Assembly (NCBI GenBank): GCA_903893815.1
Contig: CAITNS010000018.1
Coordinates: forward strand, 62,001 to 126,000
Direction: 5' to 3'
DNA length: 64,000 nucleotides
From: an uncultured Bacteroidota bacterium
GTDB taxonomy: Bacteria; Bacteroidota; Bacteroidia; B-17B0; Aurantibacillaceae
The notes under the pieces are model-generated. The model had not been told where the DNA came from. It saw only the letters and a program-made list of their open reading frames with translations, and made no database searches. Within the stretch, counting starts at the first letter, position 1. The number at the start of each line of letters is the position of its first letter. The position numbers and the translations under genes are program-made. Below, piece after piece: positions 8,477 through 16,384 of the stretch.

Positions 8477-10495
8477 TTAATTTAACAAAGTTGAATATGA
8501 TTTAAAAAAACGTTCTTTACTAAAATGTGTCAATGCATATTGATAAGCGTTAGATGATAATCTCTGTAATTCTTCTCTATTATTATTTAAATAGTTAAGC
8601 TTTTCTTCAAACTCATTCATAATATCTAATTCAGATATCGAATTTATTAAATACCCATTTTCATTTGGAATAATATGTTCTGAAATACCTCCCACATTAG
8701 TACTCAAAGGAACAGCTCTATTTACCATTCCCTCCATGATGACCATAGGAAAACCTTCTCTTGAAGAAGCTATTAAAATAACATGAAACTCTTTATACAA
8801 TTTTTGCAATTGCTGTTCATCCGAAACCACACCATAAAAAAAACAAGACTTATGCAGTTCTTCTGGTATAGCCCATTTTACATCTCCTACAAAATGAAAC
8901 TGTATAGATGGATTTAAACTTGACATTTTATTAGCAAGTTTTGCAATCAAGTCAACTCGCTTCTCTTCACTTCCTCTTCCAACAAATCCAATTTTAAAAA
9001 CATTTGTTTCTTTTGTAGGTAATTGATTTTGAGATTCAACAAAGTTCGGAATTGTAACAATATTAGATGTAAAACTATCAGAGATATGATGTTTTTTATA
9101 TAACTCTATAAAATCTGATTTAGTTTTTTGATTAATTACAATTCTGTTTTTCAATCTACTAACACAAGGTAAACTCCATTTTTCAGGTCCAGATTCATAT
9201 TTGTGAACAAAGGCATGAATTAAATCTATGTAATTTGCATGATTTGGTAAATGCGGAATTGTTTCATAAAAAAACTCCGAATTACACCCAAAAAAATTAA
9301 CTGATGAATTAACTGAGTATATGTTATTCATTTTTTTATAAAGCCAACGTTTTCCAAATTCTAATTTTATTAAATCGTAAACCTCCAATACATTGGAATA
9401 TTGAGAAAACTGTTTATAAAATACGTCGTTATCTGATTTTGAAGTGATGATTGTTAAACTGTTTTTTTGATTTACTGCCTCTAATATGGATGCATGAACT
9501 CTATCAGCTCCTCCTGTGTGGAATGAAGGAAAAAAATAAACTACAGGAACTTTAGATTGAATAGTGTTAAATAATTTTTTAGCTGCAAAATATTGCTTAA
9601 TAAAATTAGTTTTATTTAATTTAATCAAGGCAATTAAAACCATATAAAATCTTGGAAAACTACTTTCAAGAAAAAACTTTATAACGTCAATTGATAATGA
9701 ACGGATTAATTTAAAAACAATAAAATTTAGCTTAAAAAAATTATACTTGATGTAATTTAATTTAAAAAGAATTATTCTGTTTTTAACACCTGATAGATTA
9801 CCAGAAACAGTAATACTATTTGAATGAATACGATATCTCAACAAAACATCATCTAATTTATCAATTATATAATTATTCGACAAAATATCAAGCCAAAGAC
9901 CCCAATCTTCAATTCCATTAATATATTTAGTATTGTAGCCTATTTCCTTCATAACAGAATTCTTAATCATCACGGTAGGTTGGCCGATGCAATTAATTAT
10001 TGGTAAAACTTTTCTAATTTCATTTCTATCTGAAATATGATAATCTTCTGGCCAAATTCCAATTTCATCATTATTTTGATTTATTAATACTAGCTTAGAT
10101 GCTATAACAGCAACGTCTGGATTTTTTTCTAAAAATGTAAACTGCTTTTCTAATCTAGTTGGTAAACTAATATCATCTGCATCCATATTAGCAATATATT
10201 TTCCCTTTGCTAATTGCAAACCTTTATTTCTGGTTTTTATAATACCAAGATTCCGTTCATTATTTACAAGTTTAATTCTGGGATCTTTAAAGCTTTCAAT
10301 AATCTGTAATGAACTGTCGGTTGAACCATCATTTATGATGATAAATTCGAAATTCTTATAAGTTTGATTTAAAATACTCTCAATTGCTTCTCTTAAAAAC
10401 AAAGAAGCATTATAAACGGGCATTAAAACCGTAATTGGAGTATCTAAATTATCGTTCACTATTTGATATGATTCATTATAGTTATTTAAGACCAA
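8477..10495 (-). CDS. Bimodular glycosyltransferase, GT2-GT4 fusion
   Basis: This 672-residue protein joins two enzymes. Residues 20-250 form a GT2 domain (ITVLMPVYNA, IIINDGSTDSS, DADD at 105-108). Residues about 315-672 form a GT4 domain that starts VPVVYFFPSFHTGGADRVH and carries IGFVGRGSEEKRVDLIAKL and the E-x7-E-type block EGFPMVIMEGMVNRAVPL. A fused pair suggests that two consecutive sugars are added by one polypeptide. The GT2 half resembles the separate GT2 at 3765-4802. It overlaps the FkbM gene upstream by 14 bp. Confidence 0.88.
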   Translation of the reverse strand: MVLNNYNESYQIVNDNLDTPITVLMPVYNASLFLREAIESILNQTYKNFEFIIINDGSTDSSLQIIESFKDPRIKLVNNERNLGIIKTRNKGLQLAKGKYIANMDADDISLPTRLEKQFTFLEKNPDVAVIASKLVLINQNNDEIGIWPEDYHISDRNEIRKVLPIINCIGQPTVMIKNSVMKEIGYNTKYINGIEDWGLWLDILSNNYIIDKLDDVLLRYRIHSNSITVSGNLSGVKNRIILFKLNYIKYNFFKLNFIVFKLIRSLSIDVIKFFLESSFPRFYMVLIALIKLNKTNFIKQYFAAKKLFNTIQSKVPVVYFFPSFHTGGADRVHASILEAVNQKNSLTIITSKSDNDVFYKQFSQYSNVLEVYDLIKLEFGKRWLYKKMNNIYSVNSSVNFFGCNSEFFYETIPHLPNHANYIDLIHAFVHKYESGPEKWSLPCVSRLKNRIVINQKTKSDFIELYKKHHISDSFTSNIVTIPNFVESQNQLPTKETNVFKIGFVGRGSEEKRVDLIAKLANKMSSLNPSIQFHFVGDVKWAIPEELHKSCFFYGVVSDEQQLQKLYKEFHVILIASSREGFPMVIMEGMVNRAVPLSTNVGGISEHIIPNENGYLINSISELDIMNEFEEKLNYLNNNREELQRLSSNAYQYALTHFSKERFFKSYSTLLN

Positions 10496-11276
10496 AAAAT
10501 GATTTTATTCTCTCTTTACGAGCTTTATTTCTTCTGGCTCTTTTAAACGATTCTACTTTTTTTGAATCAAAATAATTTAAGTTAGCATATAATTGATCAC
10601 CCGCAACCTCATTAACTGTATCTAAAATATTAACGAAATTATTTTTCTGCATAAAACGTTCAACATCATTTTTCAGGGGTTGATTCTTATACAACTCAAC
10701 GGCTTCTACTTCCATCCAAATCAACTTGATGTTTTTCAAAAAGCTGCCAGCACCTTTTAAAACCATCAATTCAGCTCCTTGAACATCGATGTGAGCAAAG
10801 TCAATACAATCAACATTTTTTGATTTCACATAATCATCTAATCTCTTGGTTTCTACTTCAACCTTCTTATTAAACTGTAACCAAGAGGTATGCTTTTTCA
10901 TTTCATCAGATGGAGGTAATAACGAACTTGATTTGTTTCCAAAGTCCCATTCTTCGCTATTTTTCAAATCACCTGGTTCACCTTCAGATAAAAAGAATTC
11001 AGCTGTTCCATTTTTAATACTTAAGGCAATGTTTTCTAAAACAATATTTTGTCTGTTATATTTTTTGATAGATTCTAAACCTATTGCTAAATTATCTTGA
11101 CGAGGTTCGAATGCATAAACCGTTGAATTTGGGAACAATATTGAGTAACGAATAGAGTCTTCGGCTTCACAAGCTCCAATATCAAAAACCGATTTCACTT
11201 TATCTTTTTCAAGAAGTAAAAGCAATTCAATTTCAATTTCAATAGGACTATTTATATATTTTTCTCTATTAAACAT
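10482..11276 (-). CDS. FkbM family SAM-dependent methyltransferase
   Basis: This 264-residue class I methyltransferase has SAM-binding motif I VKSVFDIGACEAEDSIRYS near residue 33, the acidic loop VYAFEPRQDN near 54, and the FkbM-type IDFAHIDVQGAELMVLKGA block near 157. FkbM proteins O-methylate sugars or polyketides. In a glycan operon the likely substrate is a sugar hydroxyl, possibly a chain-terminating residue. It starts directly after the second FkbM gene (stop and start adjacent) and overlaps the fusion glycosyltransferase by 14 bp. The C-terminus is strongly basic (RARRNKARKERIK). Confidence 0.83.
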   Translation of the reverse strand: MFNREKYINSPIEIEIELLLLLEKDKVKSVFDIGACEAEDSIRYSILFPNSTVYAFEPRQDNLAIGLESIKKYNRQNIVLENIALSIKNGTAEFFLSEGEPGDLKNSEEWDFGNKSSSLLPPSDEMKKHTSWLQFNKKVEVETKRLDDYVKSKNVDCIDFAHIDVQGAELMVLKGAGSFLKNIKLIWMEVEAVELYKNQPLKNDVERFMQKNNFVNILDTVNEVAGDQLYANLNYFDSKKVESFKRARRNKARKERIKSFFGLK

Positions 11277-11963
11277 CTATCTTTTACTCCACTTTTTTTT
11301 GTCTACAAAAATTGAATTGATATAAGTGTCTGCATACAAAAAATAATCTTTATTTAGCATGTATTCAATTATATTATTCAGTTTACGTTCCGTATTATCT
11401 TCTGTATATGTTAATGTTTCAATACAAAATACCTCAGGACGATACTTGTCAAATTCATACGAATTCACAATTTCAAAATCCATACCTTCCACATCAAGAG
11501 AAACAAAGTTAGGAGCCTTACCTTTAAAATTAGACTGAATTATTTGATTTACTGTTAAGAGGGGGAGCATAATTACTTCTTTAATACTTTTTCCAGGGTA
11601 CGAAGCATATCGTTCAGCTTCTGATTTAGAAAAGGTATTTAAGGTTGGAATATTCATAATATAAAAATCAGCAACTTCACTACCTTCAATCCCTACACCA
11701 ACATTTAATGATATCTCATTCGGGCGTTCGTTTTTAATTAACTTGAATAAATCTGGATCAGGTTCAACTGAAACACCAAATGAATTTTTCAAATAAAAAA
11801 AAGCTGTATTACTTAAATAATATGGATGATGCGCACCAAGATCTAGATAAGTTGGAGATTCTATTTTTAACGTCGTGAAAATAAAATCAATGATTAAGTC
11901 TTCACCGCATTGCGAATAACTAACTTTTTTATTTATTTCTTTTAATTTATTTTTAAATAACAT
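11277..11963 (-). CDS. FkbM family SAM-dependent methyltransferase
   Basis: This 228-residue protein starts with the family-typical VSYSQCGEDLIIDFIF segment. SAM motif I YLDLGAHHPYYLSN is near residue 39, the acidic VSVEPDPDLF near 65, and VSLDVEGMDFEIVNSY near 140. It differs clearly in sequence from the adjacent FkbM protein, so the two are probably separate enzymes rather than a recent duplication. It sits 2 bp after the Wzt gene and abuts the next FkbM gene. Methylation of the exported glycan is inferred from context. Confidence 0.83.
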   Translation of the reverse strand: MLFKNKLKEINKKVSYSQCGEDLIIDFIFTTLKIESPTYLDLGAHHPYYLSNTAFFYLKNSFGVSVEPDPDLFKLIKNERPNEISLNVGVGIEGSEVADFYIMNIPTLNTFSKSEAERYASYPGKSIKEVIMLPLLTVNQIIQSNFKGKAPNFVSLDVEGMDFEIVNSYEFDKYRPEVFCIETLTYTEDNTERKLNNIIEYMLNKDYFLYADTYINSIFVDKKKWSKR

Positions 11964-11965
11964 GT

Positions 11966-13207
11966 TTAATCAGTTTTATGTATTGTTAATTTCATCGGAT
12001 TAAGTATAAGTCCACTTTGTGTATTGATAATTCTTTTATTGTTAATTATATCACCTGCGTCAGAAATACTAATAGACACTTCGTTGTCTGAATAGTGGAA
12101 TGTTCGAACATTACTAGATAACCCAATAACAATTTTATAGATGCCTGTGGTTAAAAAGATGTCGTTGTTATAAAAAACAGCTTCGAAATTTCCAGGGTTA
12201 ATATCGGACGGTTCACTCCAAGTAGTTCTTATTGGCATTTCAAATGAAGAGACTATGCCTACTGCAACAATAAAATGTGGTGTCGGTTTAGTAATAGTAA
12301 ATGTAACTCTGATTCTCCAATAACTTCCAACAGGAATTTCAATCAATGAATTTCCGTTTTCATCTTCAATAAAAACTTCGCACGCATAGCCGTAAGTTAC
12401 TTGTTCTGGAATATGCAATTTATAATCAGATTTATTTGTGTCACCAGATTGTAGGTAGTTATTTATGATATCATTAATATCACCTATGGAATTTAGTCTG
12501 CCTTTAGTTAGATACAAACCTTTATTACATAGATTTTGAACAGCACCCATATTATGACTCACAAACAAAATCGTTCGACCTTCCTTACTACTAACGTCAT
12601 TCATTTTTCCTAAACACTTCCTTTGAAAAGCAGCATCGCCAACGGCTAGCACTTCGTCTACAATTAAAATATCAGGTTCTAAATTTGCAGCAACAGCAAA
12701 TGCTAAACGCACGTACATTCCGCTACTATAACGCTTTACAGGAGTGTCTAAAAAATTCTCTACTTCTGAAAAATCAACAATTTCATCAAATTTCCGATCG
12801 ATTTCATGTTTGGTCATACCTAAAATAGACCCATTTAAATAAATATTTTCTCTGCCTGATAAATCGCCATGAAAACCTGTACCTACTTCTAATAAAGAGG
12901 CTAATCTTCCCGTAATTTCAATTCTACCTTTTGTAGGCGGAGTAATACGGGATAATATTTTTAATAAGGTTGATTTTCCAGCACCATTTCTACCAATAAT
13001 ACCTACTCTATCACCTTGTTGTATATCGAAGGATACATCTTTTAAAGCCCAAAAATCTTGGGTTTCTTTTTTTTGAGTAATGTTTTTTAAGTTTTTTATT
13101 CCATTAAAAAAATTACCATATAAAGTGTCACTTTTTTGCTCAGCACTTTTATTAAGCAAATAATGTTTACTTAATCCTTCAACTTTTATGATGGTATTAT
13201 TACTCAT
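11966..13207 (-). CDS. Polysaccharide ABC exporter ATPase, Wzt-like
   Basis: This 413-residue protein has an ABC ATPase domain (about 5-250) with Walker A GRNGAGKST at 72-80, signature SSGM at 161-164 and Walker B ILIVDEVLAVGD at 180-191. A C-terminal domain of about 150 residues resembles the beta-sandwich glycan-binding domain of Wzt. In O-antigen exporters that domain recognises the finished chain, so the exported polymer is probably selected here. The start overlaps the stop of the permease gene by one base. This pair defines the locus as ABC-transporter dependent rather than Wzx/Wzy dependent. Confidence 0.93.
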   Translation of the reverse strand: MSNNTIIKVEGLSKHYLLNKSAEQKSDTLYGNFFNGIKNLKNITQKKETQDFWALKDVSFDIQQGDRVGIIGRNGAGKSTLLKILSRITPPTKGRIEITGRLASLLEVGTGFHGDLSGRENIYLNGSILGMTKHEIDRKFDEIVDFSEVENFLDTPVKRYSSGMYVRLAFAVAANLEPDILIVDEVLAVGDAAFQRKCLGKMNDVSSKEGRTILFVSHNMGAVQNLCNKGLYLTKGRLNSIGDINDIINNYLQSGDTNKSDYKLHIPEQVTYGYACEVFIEDENGNSLIEIPVGSYWRIRVTFTITKPTPHFIVAVGIVSSFEMPIRTTWSEPSDINPGNFEAVFYNNDIFLTTGIYKIVIGLSSNVRTFHYSDNEVSISISDAGDIINNKRIINTQSGLILNPMKLTIHKTD

Positions 13208-14040
13208 TAAATATAATCTACAAAACTACGTTCGAACTTATAAAAATATTTTACTCCTATGAATAAAAACAAAAACGAAATACAAATTGATACCATAAAA
13301 TAATAAGTATTATAAATTGCATCACCACCAAATAATGCGTATTTAAATCCATCAATTGCACCAACCATTGGGTTTAAGCAAAACAACCAATGCAACCATT
13401 CAGGTAATCTATCCAAATAATATTTTGTGCTAAAAATAACAGGTGTAACATACATGCCAAATTGAAGTATAACTGGCACAATAAACTTCACATCCCGATA
13501 TTTCACATTAATAGTGGCAAAATATAATCCCATACCAAATCCATTAATTAACGTAAGTATTATAAATAATGGAGCTAAAATAATTTGCCAATGAATGCTT
13601 TGTCCTGAAATAATAAACAATACTATTAAAATAATTAGCGAAATTAAAAAATCGACTAGGCACACTAAAATACTACTTAAAGGAATAATAATTTTAGGAA
13701 AATAAACTTTTGAAAATAAATTAGAATTTCCAATAATTGAATTACTCACATCATTAAACACACTCGAAAACAATTGCCACAATAACATGGCTGAGGCCAC
13801 ATAAACAAAATTAATTGCTGTATTTTCTGTATTATTAATTTTACTGGAAATATAACCAAAAACCAAAATACTAATAAGTGGTTTTAAAATGGCCCACAAA
13901 ATGCCGGCAAAAGCTTGCTTGTAGCGCACTAAGAAGTCACGTTTCGCTAAATTATTCAGTAAACTTTTATATTTAAGAACATCTTTCAATGAGAAAAATG
14001 AACTTAAATTTGAATCTATAATTATTTTATCCTTGTTCAA
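13207..14040 (-). CDS. Polysaccharide ABC exporter permease, Wzm-like
   Basis: This 277-residue membrane protein of the ABC-2 type has about six hydrophobic segments. It has the family LAKRDFLVRYKQAFAGILWAILKPLI entry helix (residues about 31-56) and the VPVILQFGMYVTPVIFS and LHWLFCLNPMVGAIDGFK blocks. It forms the channel through the inner membrane with the adjacent Wzt ATPase to export a lipid-linked glycan. It is the first gene of the minus-strand operon; a -7-like box lies about 53 bp upstream. Confidence 0.92.
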   Translation of the reverse strand: MNKDKIIIDSNLSSFFSLKDVLKYKSLLNNLAKRDFLVRYKQAFAGILWAILKPLISILVFGYISSKINNTENTAINFVYVASAMLLWQLFSSVFNDVSNSIIGNSNLFSKVYFPKIIIPLSSILVCLVDFLISLIILIVLFIISGQSIHWQIILAPLFIILTLINGFGMGLYFATINVKYRDVKFIVPVILQFGMYVTPVIFSTKYYLDRLPEWLHWLFCLNPMVGAIDGFKYALFGGDAIYNTYYFMVSICISFLFLFIGVKYFYKFERSFVDYI

Positions 14041-14093
14041 TGCTTTATTTAGTAAATGTAACTATAGTATTATGTATAAAAGTTAACGAAAAA

Positions 14094-14101
14094 CAAAGAT
14101 A
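14094..14101 (-). promoter_or_regulatory. Candidate -7 box of the glycan operon
   Basis: The minus strand reads TATCTTTG, a match to the Bacteroidota TAnnTTTG element, 53 bp before the Wzm start. No TTG lies at the expected -33 spacing, so the call is tentative. Confidence 0.35.
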
Positions 14102-14233
14102 TTGACTTTATTTGTTTAATAACCACTTAAACCTAAATATACACAAGAAATTTGACAGTATATTTTGGCGGCGATAACAATTAATGATTTAACAAGGATA
14201 TATTAATTTAAGCAATATCCCACCATCAAACGT

Positions 14234-14266
14234 AAAAAAGCCAACTGCTATGCATTTGGCTTTTTT
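14234..14266. terminator. Bidirectional hairpin terminator
   Basis: A perfect 11-bp stem (AAAAAAGCCAA paired with TTGGCTTTTTT) encloses an 11-nt loop. A-tract and T-tract flank the stem, so it could act on either strand. It lies between the tRNA region and the glycan operon promoter. Confidence 0.6.
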
Positions 14267-14340
14267 ATTTCCTTACACATCGCTGAAAGCAAGATTGGAT
14301 TAGCTACGCTGATCCCTCCAACTTCGAGAGTCACAATGTA

Positions 14341-14372
14341 AAAAGTTATCCCGTTACACGGGATACTTTTTT
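14341..14372. terminator. Terminator-like hairpin
   Basis: TATCCCG (14347-14353) pairs with CGGGATA (14359-14365) across TTACA. An AAAAG/CTTTT extension is offset by one unpaired base, and a T-run follows on the plus strand. Confidence 0.5.
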
Positions 14373-14420
14373 ATTTTCCTGCAAATCTTTGAAAGCAAGC
14401 TTTCAGATGTTCGGGAAAAT

Positions 14421-14446
14421 AAAAAAGCGCCACAAGGGCGCTTTTT
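14421..14446 (-). terminator. Intrinsic terminator of tRNA-Ser
   Basis: On the minus strand GCGCC and GGCGC form a short GC-rich stem with loop CTTGT. It is followed by six T residues, 10 bp after the 3' end of the tRNA. Confidence 0.75.
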
Positions 14447-14456
14447 ACATTTATCG

Positions 14457-14543
14457 CGGAGAAGGAGGGATTCGAACCCTCGGAACAGTTTCCCGTTCGC
14501 ATGTTTAGCAAACATGTCCTTTCGGCCACTCAGGCACCTCTCC
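14457..14543 (-). tRNA. tRNA-Ser (anticodon GCU)
   Basis: This 87-nt class II tRNA is on the minus strand. The acceptor stem is GGAGAGG/CTTCTCC (one G-U pair) with discriminator G. The anticodon stem CATGT/ACATG encloses loop TTGCTAA, which gives anticodon GCT. A long variable arm follows, then the T arm GAGGG-TTCGAAT-CCCTC. CCA is not encoded; CGA follows instead. It reads AGC/AGU serine codons. A terminator follows 10 bp downstream. Confidence 0.97.
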
Positions 14544-14637
14544 AACTCAATATTAAAAATTGAGTGCGTAAATGTAACTATTTATTTTAAAATATATAAA
14601 TCTTCAATAAAAAAATATTTTTTTTCCCATGTTTTAG

Positions 14638-14645
14638 TACATTTA
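14638..14645 (+). promoter_or_regulatory. Candidate -7 box abutting start codon
   Basis: TACATTTA (TAnnTTTG with one mismatch) ends 5 nt before the ATG at 14651. Transcription starting at the usual distance would give an essentially leaderless mRNA. No TTG is seen at the -33 position. Confidence 0.35.
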
Positions 14646-14650
14646 GTACC

Positions 14651-16381
14651 ATGAAGTTTTTATGTTACTCTATCCTAATCCTATTAATCTGCTGCTTTCA
14701 GATTGGCTGCAAAAAACAACAAAATAATACCTTGGTAGTTCACTTATTAAGCGAACCTGATGATATGCACCCTACTAACGGAGCCTCAGCCATTAGAGCC
14801 GAAATTAATCTGTACACCAATTTAAGCTTATTACGCGTTAATTATAAAACAGGCGAATTGTTGCCTTGCTTAGCAAAAGCTCTTCCTGCCGTTTCTTCTG
14901 ATGGCTTGAGTTATACTTACGAAATACAAGATGGTCTTTCTTGGGATGATAAAAGCCACATTACCGCTGCCGATATTGCCTTTACTACTAAAGCCAGCAA
15001 GTGCTTGTTTACCAACAATCCAGGGTTAAAACCCTATTGGGAAAACATTAAAGAAATTAAAATAGACGGGGCTAATAAACAAAAATTTACCATCGTGATG
15101 AAGCGTCCTTATATTTTAAATACTTGGTTTTGGACCGATTTTCCAATTATTCAAGAAGGATTTTATGATAAAAATAAAACATTGGCAAAATACACCGAAG
15201 CACAGCTAACAGATTCTACTTTCTTAAAAACAAAAGCTGACATTAAACAATGGGCAGAGGAGTTTAATAGTCCTAAATATTATACCGACCCTAATTTTTT
15301 AAGCGGAGCTGGTCCATATAAAATTACTAAATGGGATAAAGGCGTGAGTATCACTCTTGAAAAGAAAAAAAATCATTGGTCGGAAAATTGTCAGGAAAAC
15401 TGGTATTGCCAAGCTAATGCCGATAAAATTATTTTAAAATTAAACACCAATAATGCATCTGCTGTTCTAGAATTAAAAAATGGCATCATGGATATTTCGG
15501 GAATGATTGATTACGCGTCGTTTACCGAATTATCACACGACGAAAACTTCACTAAAAACTACACTTTAAAATTAGCTGATACTTATAATTATACATATGT
15601 GGCCATGAACATGAAGCCAGATGGGCAAAAGCATCAAAAATTATTTAATGATGTGTTAGTAAGAAAAGCAATGGCTTTACTAACGCCTTACGAGCAAATA
15701 AATAAAACATTGTATGAAAATCACAACAAGCGTGTGGTTTGCCCTATTTCTCCAAATAAAATAGATTTTAATACCGATTTAAAACCAGTGAAATATAATG
15801 TAAAAAAAGCCAAAGAACTTTTAACGCAAGCTGGTTGGGCAGATACCGATAACGACCAGATTTTAGATAAACTAATTGATGGTAAAAAAGTGAAATTCGA
15901 ATTCGCTATCAATTTTATTTCAGGCTCTAAAGTTTGGGAAGACCTAGCCAAACAACTAGCAGAAAGCATGAATAAAGCTAATATCTTCGCCATGCTTAAT
16001 CCTTTAGATTATAATGGATTTTTTAGTTCGGTAACAAGTCACGAATTTGATATGAGCATTGGCGCTTGGCAAAGTAGCGCTACGCCCGAAGATTTTTCAC
16101 AATTATGGAGTTCTACAGCTTGGAAAGGTAACGGATTGAATTTTACAGGATTTGGAACACCTCAATCAGATGCATTGATTGATAGTATTAATGTAAGCGT
16201 TGACGAACAAAAACGAATTGCTTTATCTAAACGTTTTCAAAAACTAGTGTATGATGAGCAACCTTATATTTTCTTATTCACCCAAACAAGAAGAATTATT
16301 GTCAATAAACGTTGGGATAATTTAGAAGTGTATACTGAATATCCGGGCGTATTGCTCAACACTTTAAAGCTAAAAGACTAA
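14651..16381 (+). CDS. Peptide ABC transporter substrate-binding lipoprotein
   Basis: This 576-residue family 5 extracellular solute-binding protein (OppA/DppA type) starts with a lipoprotein signal: MKFLCYSILILLICCFQIGC, lipobox Cys at 20. The mature part has the family layout of LSEPDDMHPTNGAS near the N-terminus, YEIQDGLSWDDKSHITAADIAFT, a long lobe and C-terminal DEQKRIALSKRFQKLVYDEQPYIFL. It is predicted to bind oligopeptides or similar ligands at the periplasmic face of the inner membrane. It is the first gene of a three-gene set with two permeases; the spacing to the next gene is 3 bp. No ATPase gene follows. Confidence 0.88.
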   Translation: MKFLCYSILILLICCFQIGCKKQQNNTLVVHLLSEPDDMHPTNGASAIRAEINLYTNLSLLRVNYKTGELLPCLAKALPAVSSDGLSYTYEIQDGLSWDDKSHITAADIAFTTKASKCLFTNNPGLKPYWENIKEIKIDGANKQKFTIVMKRPYILNTWFWTDFPIIQEGFYDKNKTLAKYTEAQLTDSTFLKTKADIKQWAEEFNSPKYYTDPNFLSGAGPYKITKWDKGVSITLEKKKNHWSENCQENWYCQANADKIILKLNTNNASAVLELKNGIMDISGMIDYASFTELSHDENFTKNYTLKLADTYNYTYVAMNMKPDGQKHQKLFNDVLVRKAMALLTPYEQINKTLYENHNKRVVCPISPNKIDFNTDLKPVKYNVKKAKELLTQAGWADTDNDQILDKLIDGKKVKFEFAINFISGSKVWEDLAKQLAESMNKANIFAMLNPLDYNGFFSSVTSHEFDMSIGAWQSSATPEDFSQLWSSTAWKGNGLNFTGFGTPQSDALIDSINVSVDEQKRIALSKRFQKLVYDEQPYIFLFTQTRRIIVNKRWDNLEVYTEYPGVLLNTLKLKD

Positions 16382-16384
16382 TAC

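Larger units (their letters stand above)
14041..14456. other. Non-coding spacer with three terminator-like hairpins
   Basis: No gene was found in this stretch. It holds the -7 box above, then a hairpin at 14234-14266, another at 14341-14372 and the tRNA terminator at 14421-14446. The first two hairpins are each followed by a similar stretch (TTTTTTATTT, then TCCT or CCTT, then GAAAGCAAG), so they look like divergent copies of one unit. The sequence between them has no recognisable feature. Confidence 0.6.

Noticed and set aside
10846-11100. 84-codon plus-strand frame inside the FkbM gene
   Set aside because: Lies entirely antisense to a clear methyltransferase and shows no motif; a frame shadow.
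1-14040. Interpretation as a Wzx/Wzy capsule locus
   Set aside because: No flippase or polymerase is present within the window; the Wzm/Wzt pair indicates ABC-dependent export.
14280-14340. Possible att site or tRNA fragment downstream of tRNA-Ser
   Set aside because: Compared by eye with the tRNA 3' half; no exact duplication of 10 bp or more was found and no integrase gene is nearby.
14354-14545. 63-codon minus-strand frame over the tRNA-Ser and its terminator
   Set aside because: Overlaps the whole tRNA and the terminator hairpin; not a protein gene.
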